Shown here: positions 44,141 to 52,481 of the stretch, in pieces
How the letters are laid out: every line of letters starts with the position of its first letter
Position numbering within the stretch: position 1 is the first letter of the stretch
Assembly: GCA_030418545.1 (NCBI GenBank)
Contig: QAIB01000004.1
Location: 62,001 to 126,000, forward strand
Length of the DNA stretch: 64,000 nucleotides
From: Xenophilus aerolatus
Lineage (GTDB): Bacteria; Pseudomonadota; Gammaproteobacteria; Burkholderiales; Burkholderiaceae_C
Direction: 5' to 3'
Position numbers and translations under genes: made by a program
Notes under the pieces: generated by a model
Databases searched by the model: none
What the model saw: the letters and a program-made list of their open reading frames with translations, nothing else
What the model was told of the DNA's origin: nothing

Positions 44141-45079
44141 ATGAACTTCCAGCAGCTGCGCTCGGTCCGCGAGGCCGTGCGCTGCAACTTCAACCTCACC
44201 GACGTCGCCCAGGCGCTGCACACCTCGCAGCCCGGCGTGAGCCGCCAGATCCGCGAGCTCGAGCAGGAACTGGGCATCGAGCTCTTCGTGCGCGCGGGCA
44301 AGCGCCTCACCGGGCTGACCGAGCCGGGCGGCCACGTGCTGCCCATCATCGAGCGCGTGCTCATGGAAAGCAGCAACCTGCGGCTGGCCGGCGAGGAGTT
44401 CGCCGCGCAGCAGACCGGCGTGCTGTCGATCGCCGCCACGCATTCGCAGGCGCGCTATGCGCTGCCGGTGGCGGTGCAGGAGTTCTGGGAGCGCTTCCCG
44501 CAGGTCAAGCTCAACCTGCACCAGGGCTCGCCGCGGCAGATCGCACAGATGCTGCTCGACGGCGAGGCCGACGTGGGCATCGCCACCGAGGCGCTGGCCG
44601 ACATCCCGCAGCTCGTCGCCCTGCCCTGCTATCGGTGGACGCATGCGGTGGTCGTGCCGCCGGGCCATGCGCTGCTGCAGGCGCCGCTCACGCTGCAGGC
44701 GCTGGCCGCGCACCCGCTCATCACCTACGACGCCGGCTTCACCGGCCGCACGCGCATCGACGCGGCCTTCGCCGAGGCCGGGCTGGAGCCGAACATCACC
44801 CTCGCCGCGATGGATGCCGACGTCATCAAGACCTACGTGCAGCTGGGCATGGGCGTGGGCATCGTCGCCAGCGTGGCCTACGAGGCCGAGCGCGACACCG
44901 CCCTGCGCGCCATCGATGCCGGCCACCTCTTCGGCATCAACGAGACCAAGCTGGCCGTGAGGCGCGGCGGCTATCTGCGCAAGTACGTCTATGCCTTCAT
45001 CGAGTCCTTCGCGCCCACGCTGACGCAGGACGTGATCGAGCAGGCGCTGGCGCAGGCCGACGTCGCGGCCGAACCCTGA
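44141..45079 (+). CDS. CysB/Cbl-like LysR regulator of sulfur assimilation
   Basis: A 312-residue LysR protein of the CysB group. The start MNFQQLRSVREAVRCNFNLTDVAQALHTSQPGVSRQIRELE is the CysB-type helix-turn-helix. GLTEPGGHVLPIIERVL and LAAMDADVIKTYVQLGMGVGIVASVAYE are group markers. In enterics CysB and Cbl activate sulfonate and sulfate genes under sulfur limitation. Its position at the end of the organosulfur cluster fits control of that cluster. A longer upstream frame has no similarity and was ignored. Confidence 0.92.
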   Translation: MNFQQLRSVREAVRCNFNLTDVAQALHTSQPGVSRQIRELEQELGIELFVRAGKRLTGLTEPGGHVLPIIERVLMESSNLRLAGEEFAAQQTGVLSIAATHSQARYALPVAVQEFWERFPQVKLNLHQGSPRQIAQMLLDGEADVGIATEALADIPQLVALPCYRWTHAVVVPPGHALLQAPLTLQALAAHPLITYDAGFTGRTRIDAAFAEAGLEPNITLAAMDADVIKTYVQLGMGVGIVASVAYEAERDTALRAIDAGHLFGINETKLAVRRGGYLRKYVYAFIESFAPTLTQDVIEQALAQADVAAEP

Positions 45080-45144
45080 TGCTCCTGAATTGATAGCTGC
45101 CTGCGCCCGCTGGACGGGCGCTGCGGCCGCTTTTGGCTTGAAAC
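45080..45144. repeat. Interspersed AGCTATCAA repeat, copy D
   Basis: Read on the plus strand: TGCTCCTGAATTGATAGCTG, a G/C-rich centre with CGCTGGACGGGCGCT, then GCGGCCGCTTTTGGCTTGAAA. It is the clearest copy in the window, in the opposite orientation to copies A, C and E. It starts immediately after the cysB-like stop codon. The palindromic centre may allow terminator function. Confidence 0.7.
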
Positions 45145-45223
45145 CCATCACAGCCGGATCGTGCTGTGCCGATCCAACTTCATCATCATGCGGAGCACCC
45201 GCGTTGTCCCGCAAATGAATGCG

Positions 45224-46156
45224 TCACCGTGCGGCGGTGGGGGCAGCAGCGCTGAGCGTCCGCGCCGCCGCATCGCCTTCGCGCAAGGCGTCGACGATGA
45301 GGCGTGCGCACACCTGAGCGGCCCCGCCGAGCGCGCGTCCGCGCAGGGTCACGACGCAGATCTTGCGACTCGGGATGCGCGGCCGCAGGGGTACGACCTG
45401 GTAAGCGTCGTTCGGTCCGGGTGGCACACAGATCGTCGGCAGTACGGTCACGCCCAGACCGGCGGCCACCATGTTGAGCAGCGTCTGGTGGTGCGCCACC
45501 TCGATGACGGGGTGGAAGTCGAAACCCCTGCTGCGGAAGACGTCCTCGACGGTGGTGCGCACGGCGGTATCTGCGGGCTGGGCCAACTGCGGGTGACGGG
45601 CCAGCTCCGCCAGGGTGATGCCGCGGGCACCGACGGAGATCGCCCTGGGAAGAATCGCCACCAGGGGGTCGGACAGCACCGGATCGAGTGCCAGGTCTTT
45701 CTGCGATCCGAACTCCGGTGCGATCGCGAAGTCCGTCACGCGCTCGCGCAGGTCGTCATGGATGCGGCTGACCGAGCCTTCGTGCAGCTCCAGGGTGATG
45801 CCTGGGTGCAGCGCCTTGAATGCCGCCAGCGCGTGCGGCAGGCGATGGCTGGACACCGACGGCACCGTGCCGATCGACACGTGGCCGGATTTGAGCTGCG
45901 AGCGTTCCACCATCTCGCGGCTCACGTCGTCGAGTTCGGTCATCACCACCCGGCAGCGAGCCAGCAGGATGCGGCCTTCGGGCGTGAGCGCGACGCGGCG
46001 CGTCGTGCGCTCCAGCAGGCGCACACCCAAGCCAGCCTCGAGCTTCTGCACATGCGTGCTGACCGCCGCCTGTGAGCGGTGCAGCCGTGCCGCGGCGGCC
46101 GAGAAGCTGCCGAGCTCGGCAATGACCATGAAGGTCTCCAGTTGCCGCAGGTCCAT
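45224..46156 (-). CDS. LysR-family transcriptional regulator
   Basis: A 310-residue LysR protein. The helix-turn-helix contains LGSFSAAAARLHRSQAAVSTHVQKLE and RLLERTTRRVALTPEG. The ligand domain has VSRIHDDLRERVTDFAIAPEF. It is divergent from the TauD-family dioxygenase gene across 88 bp, its likely target. That gap includes AT-rich inverted arms GATAA (46171) and TTATC (46195) that could be part of the operator. The inducer is unknown. Confidence 0.9.
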   Translation of the reverse strand: MDLRQLETFMVIAELGSFSAAAARLHRSQAAVSTHVQKLEAGLGVRLLERTTRRVALTPEGRILLARCRVVMTELDDVSREMVERSQLKSGHVSIGTVPSVSSHRLPHALAAFKALHPGITLELHEGSVSRIHDDLRERVTDFAIAPEFGSQKDLALDPVLSDPLVAILPRAISVGARGITLAELARHPQLAQPADTAVRTTVEDVFRSRGFDFHPVIEVAHHQTLLNMVAAGLGVTVLPTICVPPGPNDAYQVVPLRPRIPSRKICVVTLRGRALGGAAQVCARLIVDALREGDAAARTLSAAAPTAAR

Positions 46157-46244
46157 TGTTCACTCTGTCGGATAAATGCTTTCGATATTACCGATTATCA
46201 AAAGTACCGCCGCGTGCTCGAATGCGCCGCAGAAGGAGACACCC

Positions 46245-47111
46245 ATGCCCATCGAGTTCAGACCGCTGTCCTACGCGCTCGGCGCGGAAGTGCTCGGCGT
46301 CGACCTGCGCGAGCCCTGCCCGCCCGATACGTGGACGGCCATCCACGCCGCCTACCTGCAGCACGGCGTGCTGCTGTTCCGCGGCCAGAAGATCAGCCGC
46401 GAACAGCACATCGCCTTCAGTCGCCTCTTCGGCGAGCTGGACCGGCACGACTCGCTGCCGATGGACCGCGACGCGACGCACCCCGAGCTGCTGATGGTGA
46501 CCAACGACGCCAAGCCCGACGGCAGCCCGTCGAACTCGAAGTACACGGGCCAGATGTGGCATTCGGACATGTCGTTCACGCTGGCGCCCGCGCTTGGCTC
46601 GCTGCTGCGCGGCGTGGCGGTGCCGCCGGTGGGCGGCGACACCTTGTTCTCGAACATGTACCTGGCCTACGACGCCCTGTCGGCGAAGATGAAGGCGCTG
46701 ATCGCCGACCTGCACGGCGTGCACCATGCCGAGCGCAAGAACGCCGGCATGTCGGCCCAGTGGGAGGCCGAGAACCGACGCCTGAACCCGCCGGTGGCAC
46801 AGCCGCTGGTGCGCGTGCATCCCGAGACCGGACGCAAGGCGCTGTACATCGGCGAGAAGGTCAAGCAGATCGAAGGCATGACCGTCGAGGAGAGCCAGCC
46901 GCTGGTCGACTTCCTGGTGCGCCACGCCACGCGCCCGCACTTCACCTACCGCCACCAGTGGCGCAACGACGACCTGCTCATCTGGGACAACCGCTGCACG
47001 TCGCACCTCGCCATGGGCGACTACGACCCGCAGTATCGGCGCCATCTCGAACGCACCACCGTGCTCGGCACACCCTCGGGGCATGTGGCCGAGCTGGAGG
47101 TGAGCGCATGA
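46245..47111 (+). CDS. TauD/TfdA-family Fe(II)/2-oxoglutarate dioxygenase
   Basis: A 288-residue dioxygenase. The iron ligands fit His106 and Asp108 (MWHSDMSF) and His254 (NRCTSHLAMGDYD), and Arg266 binds 2-oxoglutarate. VLLFRGQKISREQHIAFSRLFGELDRH is the typical N-terminal block. Family members hydroxylate taurine, 2,4-D, sulfate esters or other acids next to the heteroatom. The ATG follows AGAAGGAGACACCC. It overlaps the Bug gene by ATGA and is divergent from a LysR gene. The substrate could be a sulfonate or an aryloxy acid. Confidence 0.9.
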   Translation: MPIEFRPLSYALGAEVLGVDLREPCPPDTWTAIHAAYLQHGVLLFRGQKISREQHIAFSRLFGELDRHDSLPMDRDATHPELLMVTNDAKPDGSPSNSKYTGQMWHSDMSFTLAPALGSLLRGVAVPPVGGDTLFSNMYLAYDALSAKMKALIADLHGVHHAERKNAGMSAQWEAENRRLNPPVAQPLVRVHPETGRKALYIGEKVKQIEGMTVEESQPLVDFLVRHATRPHFTYRHQWRNDDLLIWDNRCTSHLAMGDYDPQYRRHLERTTVLGTPSGHVAELEVSA

Positions 47112-48094
47112 CACGGCTGTCGCGCCGCGCCGTGCTGGCCCGGGGGCTGGCGGCGGCCGGCGCGCTGTCGCTCGGCTCGGCCCGGGCTCAAGACTTTCCG
47201 TCGAAGCCGCTGCGCATCGTCGTGCCCTTCGCGCCGGGCGGGTCGACCGACCTGCTGGCGCGCATCGTTGCCGTCCCGCTCGGCGAGCGACTGAAGCAGC
47301 CCGTGGTGGTGGAGAACCGCACCGGCGCAGGCGGCAACATCGCCGCCGACCTGGTCGCCAAGTCGGCACCCGACGGCCACACGCTGGTGATGGGCTCCAT
47401 CGGCACGCACGCCACCAACGCGTTGATCTACACCACCATGCCTTACGACCCGGTGAAGGACTTCGCCCCGGTCAAGCTGGTCGGCGTGGCCACGCTGGTG
47501 CTGGTGGTGCACCCGTCGCTGCCGGCGAAGAACGTGAAGGAGCTGATCGAGCTGCTGCGCCAGAAGCCCGAGGGCTACAGCTACGCATCGGGCGGCGTGG
47601 GTGCGTCACAGCACCTGGCTGCGGAGATGTTCAAGCACCTGACCAGGACGCAGATGCAGCACGTGCCCTACAAGGGCAGCGCCGGCGCCCTGGCCGACCT
47701 GATGGGCGGCCGCGTGCCGATCATGTTTGCCGACCTGCCCCTGGTGCTGCAGCACATCCAGAGCGGCGCCCTGCGCCTGCTCGCCGTCGCCGACCCCGAG
47801 CGCACCCCGCTGCTGCCCGATGTGCCGACCGTGGCCGAGGCCGGCGTGCCCGGCTACGCCGCCACCGCCTGGTATGGCCTCTTCGCGCCGGCGCGCACGC
47901 CGGCGCCTGCACTGCAGCGGCTGGAGAGCGAGCTGGGCGAGATCCTGGCCGACGGCGGGGTGCGCAAGGCGATCTCCGACCTGGGTGCGCGGCCGGGTGG
48001 GCCTGCAGGCGCAGAGTTCAAGCGCTTTCAGCAGTCGGAGATCAAGCGCTGGGGTGAGGTGGTGAAGGCGGCGCAGATCAAGATGGATGGTTGA
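47108..48094 (+). CDS. Bug-family (TctC) periplasmic solute-binding protein
   Basis: A 328-residue receptor with a twin-arginine-like leader (RLSRRAVLARGLAAAGALS, cleavage near ARAQ at residue 28) and the Bug motifs PLRIVVPFAPGGSTDLLARIV, NRTGAGGNIAADLVAKSAPDGHTL and LLPDVPTVAEAGVPGYAATAWYG. It is translationally coupled to the dioxygenase gene, so it probably binds the same substrate. It is the last backbone gene before the accessory region starting near 48.1 kb. Confidence 0.9.
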   Translation: MTRLSRRAVLARGLAAAGALSLGSARAQDFPSKPLRIVVPFAPGGSTDLLARIVAVPLGERLKQPVVVENRTGAGGNIAADLVAKSAPDGHTLVMGSIGTHATNALIYTTMPYDPVKDFAPVKLVGVATLVLVVHPSLPAKNVKELIELLRQKPEGYSYASGGVGASQHLAAEMFKHLTRTQMQHVPYKGSAGALADLMGGRVPIMFADLPLVLQHIQSGALRLLAVADPERTPLLPDVPTVAEAGVPGYAATAWYGLFAPARTPAPALQRLESELGEILADGGVRKAISDLGARPGGPAGAEFKRFQQSEIKRWGEVVKAAQIKMDG

Positions 48095-48147
48095 GGTGCG
48101 CCGCGGCTAAGGCTCGGCCACCAGGATTCGTTCGTACGCCGCAGCCT

Positions 48148-48410
48148 AGGTGCCAACCGCTCCTCCTGCCATCCTCTCGGGCCTTCAGATCGGCTGGGCC
48201 TTCGCCTGGCGTACCCTCATCGCCGCCGAACTCGTCTTCGACGCCAGCTCCGGCAAGGGCGGGCTGGGGTGGTACATCTTCCAGAACCGGAACGAGCTCT
48301 ACACAGATCGCGTGTTTGCGGGGTTGGCGCTGGTGGTGTTGATCGGGTTGGCGGTGGAGAGTCTGGCGTTTGCGACGCTGGAACGCGTCACCGTGAGACG
48401 TTGGGGCAGC
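48148..48410 (+). pseudogene. ABC permease 3' fragment, copy 1 (direct repeat)
   Basis: Only the last part of a permease is left: LSGLQIGWAFAWRTLIAAEL to LVVLIGLAVESL. It matches the fragment at 50375-50633 with a constant offset of 2225 bp and few substitutions. It has no start or upstream membrane segments. The two copies bracket the PAAR effector cassette as direct repeats. The natural source is a sulfonate/taurine-type permease gene. Confidence 0.85.
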
Positions 48411-48540
48411 GACGCTAAAGGACACGTGAGCTCGCCGGTTCTGCCGGACCGAATGCGGTATCGGGTACGTAGAATTCCGCCTGCTGGGGATACCAAGACG
48501 CGCAAAGCGTCGCTCCTTGCTGAGCTGTCCACAGCCCTCC

Positions 48541-48562
48541 AGCCCCCTAGTGGGGCTTTTTG
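48541..48562 (+). terminator. Rho-independent terminator before the effector gene
   Basis: AGCCCC (48541-48546), a five-base loop and GGGGCT (48552-48557) form a six-pair G/C-rich stem followed by a T-run. It would stop transcription entering from the permease fragment and insulate the effector gene at 48610. Confidence 0.75.
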
Positions 48563-48609
48563 ATAGGCCGACTGTCACCGGCCTCGTGGTTTCGAAGGGA
48601 GAGTAATGC

Positions 48610-49620
48610 ATGCACAGAAGAATCCTCGTGGTGGGAGACCCGCCAGTGCCCGGCGGTCACGTCCTCCCCTACAGCGGGCCCGAGTTCACCATCCATGGAC
48701 ATCAAGTGGCCCTCATTGGCGGGCGCGCCTACTGCGAGGGATGCAACAGCGTCGGCATCATCGCGAAAGCTGGTGGCCCACGCCGCAATGGCCTCTACGA
48801 GGCCGAAGTGGCACTGGAAGGCGACGTGGTCATCTGTCGTTGCCCGGTCCCGCCGCTGATCCTGTCGACTCTGCAGACGACGTCATACGTCGATGACCTG
48901 GGCGGCGGCAGTCGGGAGTTCGAGGTGAACATGGCCGGCAGCGATTGGTACACCCCGAATCATCAGGAAGAAGCCGCAAGCAAGAAGATCGTCGATGACT
49001 TCGTCGACCATCCGCCAGAAGCGGAGTCGACAGAGAACATCTGCCCGAACATGACGAACAAGGAGTTCGCCACCCTGGCGATGAGGCTGCGCGACATGGC
49101 ACTCGACTGCATCACCAAGAAGCGGATCCCCGAGCTGGATCGCTGGGACAGACCGGCGCAGGCCCGGGTGAAATTGTGGTTCGGCGTGGCCGATCAGGGC
49201 ACCCGCGAGCATCTGCAAAAGGGATTGACCTCATGCGCTCGCGTGCTCCAAGGACTGGAGCCCAAGAATTTTGTGCGGTACATCGGTGGCGGCAAGTTGG
49301 CGACTTGCGTTCTGGAGGCTGACCGTGGCACCGCGGCTGCGGCGTGCAAGCCCGACACAGCCACGCACACCATTGCCATCGCGTTGGAATTCTGTAGCTT
49401 TCGATACGACAACAGGGTCAACTTCGAGACCGGCGAAGCGCTCGATGGCGACTCCCGCCTCCTGACCCTGATCCATGAGGTCACCCACTTCGATGACACA
49501 TTCGGATCGTTCGATCACTGGTACGGCACCCGGAATTCGAGGGCTCACGCGAAAGACTCGAAATCGCAGATGAACGCCGACAGTCTTGCGTCATACATCC
49601 TGGGCGTTGTGGGGGACTGA
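48610..49620 (+). CDS. PAAR-domain type VI secretion effector with M35-like metallopeptidase domain
   Basis: A 336-residue protein. Residues about 1-85 fit a PAAR-like tip domain (VVGDPPVPGGHVLPYSG, then VALIGGRAYCEGCNSVGIIAKAGGPRRNG and EGDVVICRC). The C-terminal half ends in LLTLIHEVTHFDDTFGSFDH. HEVTH at 289-293 and Asp302 match the HExxH plus GxxD zinc motif of the M35/aspzincin peptidases. A PAAR-peptidase fusion is a typical cargo effector that sharpens the T6SS spike and attacks the recipient. The ATG at 48610 follows AAGGGAGAG. G+C is lower than in the flanks, and no T6SS core genes are in the window. Confidence 0.82.
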   Translation: MHRRILVVGDPPVPGGHVLPYSGPEFTIHGHQVALIGGRAYCEGCNSVGIIAKAGGPRRNGLYEAEVALEGDVVICRCPVPPLILSTLQTTSYVDDLGGGSREFEVNMAGSDWYTPNHQEEAASKKIVDDFVDHPPEAESTENICPNMTNKEFATLAMRLRDMALDCITKKRIPELDRWDRPAQARVKLWFGVADQGTREHLQKGLTSCARVLQGLEPKNFVRYIGGGKLATCVLEADRGTAAAACKPDTATHTIAIALEFCSFRYDNRVNFETGEALDGDSRLLTLIHEVTHFDDTFGSFDHWYGTRNSRAHAKDSKSQMNADSLASYILGVVGD

Positions 49621-49625
49621 GCGCC

Positions 49626-50111
49626 ATGTGGAACTTTGGGCGTCCCCTTATCCATTGGCTACTGCTACCGACGGTCGCGCTTGGGCCAGGTGGTGTGCTT
49701 GCATGCAGTCCGATCAAGTCCATCGCGGTGACCTTCTATCCCAACTCGTCGGTGGTGCCTGCCGACCAGGTTCTGAAGTTGGCAAGCTGGATGGCAGAGC
49801 TGGAAGAAAGGTACCCCAACCATGAATCGATCGATGTGGAGGCTTCGGTAGAGCCGCGGGAGCGCGACCACAGGCCTGATGGGCTCGGCTTGGAGCGCGG
49901 GCGGAATGTCGTTCGCGTCCTCAAGCAGAACCTGCAGTTCAAGGCCCGAATCGATCTCCCGAGAAGAAGCTACGTCGTGATGCCGAGTTCTTCGGCAGCA
50001 GCGACGAGCGAGAGCGAGCGCGTAGTGGGTGTGCAACTCGACTTCTTGCCGGCATGTCCGCACGAGTGCCCCTGCCAGGTGGGTGACCCGCTCTACCGGT
50101 CGCGGCAATAA
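49626..50111 (+). CDS. Putative lipoprotein, candidate immunity protein for the PAAR effector
   Basis: A 161-residue protein I do not recognise. The N-terminus LIHWLLLPTVALGPGGVLAC has a hydrophobic stretch and a lipobox-like VLAC with Cys27, so it is probably an envelope lipoprotein. The remainder is soluble and mixed in composition, with no known motif. It starts six bases after the effector stop. Immunity proteins are normally encoded next to T6SS effectors and localise where the toxin acts. The role is therefore inferred from position and export signal only. Confidence 0.6.
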   Translation: MWNFGRPLIHWLLLPTVALGPGGVLACSPIKSIAVTFYPNSSVVPADQVLKLASWMAELEERYPNHESIDVEASVEPRERDHRPDGLGLERGRNVVRVLKQNLQFKARIDLPRRSYVVMPSSSAAATSESERVVGVQLDFLPACPHECPCQVGDPLYRSRQ

Positions 50112-50173
50112 GGCTGCGGGTTCACAGCCTCGGCCGATACACATCCATAGGCTCCCCAACGTTAGGACGACGG

Positions 50174-50644
50174 CGAAGCGCAACTACCGCTTGCTCTTCG
50201 CGCTGCTGTGGATCGGCCTGGGCCGGGCAGCCCCGCGCTTGCGTTCTCATCCACTCGGTGCTGTGGCCGCTGGCGCTGAACGCCTACGCGGGCTTTCAGG
50301 GCGTGCCCGAGACCCTGCGCATGGCCGGTCGCAACTACGGCCTGACCAGCCTGCGCTACGTGCTGCAGATCCTGGTCCCCGCCGCCCTGCCCGCCATCCT
50401 GTCGGGCCTGAAGATCGGCTGGGCCTTTGCCTGGCGTACCCTCATCGCCGCCGAACTCGTCTTCGGCGCCAGCTCCGGCAAGGCCGGGCTGGGGTGGTAC
50501 ATCTTCCAGAACCGGAATGAGCTCTACACCGACCGCGTGTTTGCGGGGTTGGCGCTGGTGGTGTTGATTGGGTTGGCGGTGGAGAGTCTGGGGTTGGCGA
50601 CGGTGGAGTGGATGACGGTCAGGAGGTGGGGACAGCAGAGGTAA
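50174..50644 (+). pseudogene. ABC permease remnant, copy 2, frameshifted
   Basis: Starts inside a membrane segment (YRLLFALLWIGLGRA) and then loses the frame near 50215-50255. It resumes as VLWPLALNAYAGFQGVPETLRMAGRNYGL and ends after VESLGLATVEWMTVRRWG. The first part of the gene is missing. Compared with copy 1 it extends about 200 bp further upstream, so it is probably closer to the original gene. It marks the right edge of the PAAR cassette and the left edge of the recombinase island. Confidence 0.85.
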
Positions 50645-50703
50645 CGCAGACTGAGCGGCAGCTTTGCCTCGTGAGCGCAGTGCAAACAATACGCCGCGAA
50701 AGC

Positions 50704-51582
50704 TCACGCATCGATTGAAGTGAGCTCAACCAGCTTAGAGAACTCCTCGAGAATCTCTGGATAGTTCTTCTGCATGTAGTGCATGACTCGCTCGTTGTCC
50801 ATCATCTTCACAACGTAGCCTCTTGCCAGCATCAAGTTCAACACATCTTCACCGTGCGACTGCTCCGCGAGCTTGTACTGCCCCAACAAGTTGGACATCT
50901 CTGTCTCCATTCGGACGAGCTGCTCCTGCGACAGAGCCATGCGGGAAAGAGGTCTCTTTCCCGCGACGAGCAGCTCAGGTGGGGTTGCGGCGAGAAGGGC
51001 GCGCGCATAGGAGTTCGTTACGCTGTTAGCCGAGACCATGAGTTCCGCGCACTCAATCTGGCGAGTCGGCTTCATGCGTCGCAGAGCGGCCGGGATTTCG
51101 GTCGAGAAGTTGAAGTCCTTAAGAATGGCCACGACCTCTTCACAGATCCCATCTAACAGCGTGCTCTTCTTCTGGAGAAGACTCACATCAATTGAGAGTC
51201 CCTTGGCGAGCTTGACCGCAGAGATGCCCCGATCCATTGCTCGGCGAAACATCAGATGCTCTTGAATGGTCGAAAGTCTGTTCACTCGGTTGTTGTATGT
51301 GAATGTCTCGTCGTCGATTGCCATCAAGCAAGGAACTTCCGTCAGCTGCAGTTCTTTCATTGCCTCCAGCCTTAGATGGCCATCCAAGAGAAGATGTCGC
51401 CCAGTCTTCCTGTCTACTGCAGATACCGACAGCGGCTCAATCAAGCCGATCTCTTGAATGGATTCGCGTATCTGTCGGTACTTGTGCGCCGACTTGATCT
51501 GTGGATCAAGCTTGGCTGACGGAAGCAGCGCGCTGACAGAAATCATCAGCGGCTTTGGGATGAAGCCTAGGGGTGTCGTCAT
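50704..51582 (-). CDS. RepB-like partition protein (RepB C-terminal domain)
   Basis: A 292-residue protein. The N-terminal ParB-like nuclease fold includes SIQEIGLIEPLSVSAVD and LLDGHLRLEAMKELQLTEVPC. A helix-turn-helix middle follows, then a long helical C-terminus (about 180-290) typical of RepB-C. It is the third gene of a recombinase-ParB-RepB operon, and its ATG overlaps the upstream stop. No ParA ATPase or parS cluster is visible, so plasmid partition in the strict sense is unlikely. A DNA-binding role in mobility or regulation of the element is the better guess. Confidence 0.8.
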   Translation of the reverse strand: MTTPLGFIPKPLMISVSALLPSAKLDPQIKSAHKYRQIRESIQEIGLIEPLSVSAVDRKTGRHLLLDGHLRLEAMKELQLTEVPCLMAIDDETFTYNNRVNRLSTIQEHLMFRRAMDRGISAVKLAKGLSIDVSLLQKKSTLLDGICEEVVAILKDFNFSTEIPAALRRMKPTRQIECAELMVSANSVTNSYARALLAATPPELLVAGKRPLSRMALSQEQLVRMETEMSNLLGQYKLAEQSHGEDVLNLMLARGYVVKMMDNERVMHYMQKNYPEILEEFSKLVELTSIDA

Positions 51583-52481
51583 ATTGGCCCGCCCATGCGC
51601 ACAACGCGCTCCGCGAGATAGGCTGGCAGCGTGTCCAGGCCCTCAAGGCGCAGCACGTTCACAAGGTTCTCGTCAGCGAACATTTTTCTAAGGGCGCCAA
51701 GGATGAAGAACAGCCGCTGCTGCGCCAGCGATGACTTGCGCACCATCAGGCGCTGTCTCTCAACCTCTTTCTGATATGCCCGGACCAGACTTGAGCTGCT
51801 TACGTCAGCCTTCCGCCGCGGTGGAGCCCTCGCGTTGCTGCGACCAAGAAATTGCCGCCTCTCGACCAGCTTTTTGGCGTACATAAGCTGAGGTCCGCGA
51901 AGCTGACCAGACTCGTACGAGTCCTGCATTGCCATCTGGACCGCCCTGTCGTCATCGCCGGCACTGACTATGAGAATGGCAACAGTTAACGGGATTTTTC
52001 CTCTCCCAACAGCAACGAGCAAACGCTCCTCGCCTTTGTCCGCTAGATCGAGAATCTGCCGAACATATCCTTCGTGCAGCCCGACTCGACGACCAATCTC
52101 CTTTGCAGAGCATCCACGATCGCGCAAGATCACTATGCCGTTAAGCAACTCCATGGGCGTGTGGCGGCGTCTAGCAATGTTCTCAGTCAAACTCATCACG
52201 AAGGCGTCTTCATCCGAAACCGTCGCCACAAGCGCCGGGATGGTTGATTCGCCTAGACGCCGAAAGGCTTTGAGCCGACCTTCGCCACAGATGAGCACAT
52301 AGCGCTCAGCCCCATCTGCACCGGGGCGTGGAGTGACGGTCACAGGTTTTTTCAGGCCAACTGCACCGATGTTTTCTACGATCGTGTCGAATTTCCGCTG
52401 ATCTCTCTCACGAGGATTCAGCACATCTATCCGATCCATGGGAATCATCCGCAACTCCGGTAGCGCAAGCTTCTTCGTCAT
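51579..52481 (-). CDS. ParB/RepB/Spo0J-family DNA-binding protein
   Basis: A 300-residue ParB-like protein. It shows RIDVLNPRERDQRKFDTIVENIGAVGLKKPVTV, the CTPase-like box VLICGEGRLKAFRRLG, then SLTENIARRRHTPMELL and a helix-turn-helix (KEIGRRVGLHEGYVRQILDLA). The basic C-terminus (about 215-260) may bind DNA. It overlaps the recombinase stop and the RepB-like start by ATGA, so all three are made together. It probably acts with the recombinase rather than in chromosome segregation. Confidence 0.82.
   Translation of the reverse strand: MTKKLALPELRMIPMDRIDVLNPRERDQRKFDTIVENIGAVGLKKPVTVTPRPGADGAERYVLICGEGRLKAFRRLGESTIPALVATVSDEDAFVMSLTENIARRRHTPMELLNGIVILRDRGCSAKEIGRRVGLHEGYVRQILDLADKGEERLLVAVGRGKIPLTVAILIVSAGDDDRAVQMAMQDSYESGQLRGPQLMYAKKLVERRQFLGRSNARAPPRRKADVSSSSLVRAYQKEVERQRLMVRKSSLAQQRLFFILGALRKMFADENLVNVLRLEGLDTLPAYLAERVVRMGGPI

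Noticed and set aside
50109-50131. Hairpin AGGCTG/CAGCCT after the lipoprotein gene as a terminator
   Set aside because: The stem is short and no T-run follows.
50704-52481. Reading the ParB/RepB-like pair as a plasmid or secondary-chromosome partition system
   Set aside because: No ParA, replication initiator or parS cluster is visible, and the genes are co-translated with a serine recombinase.
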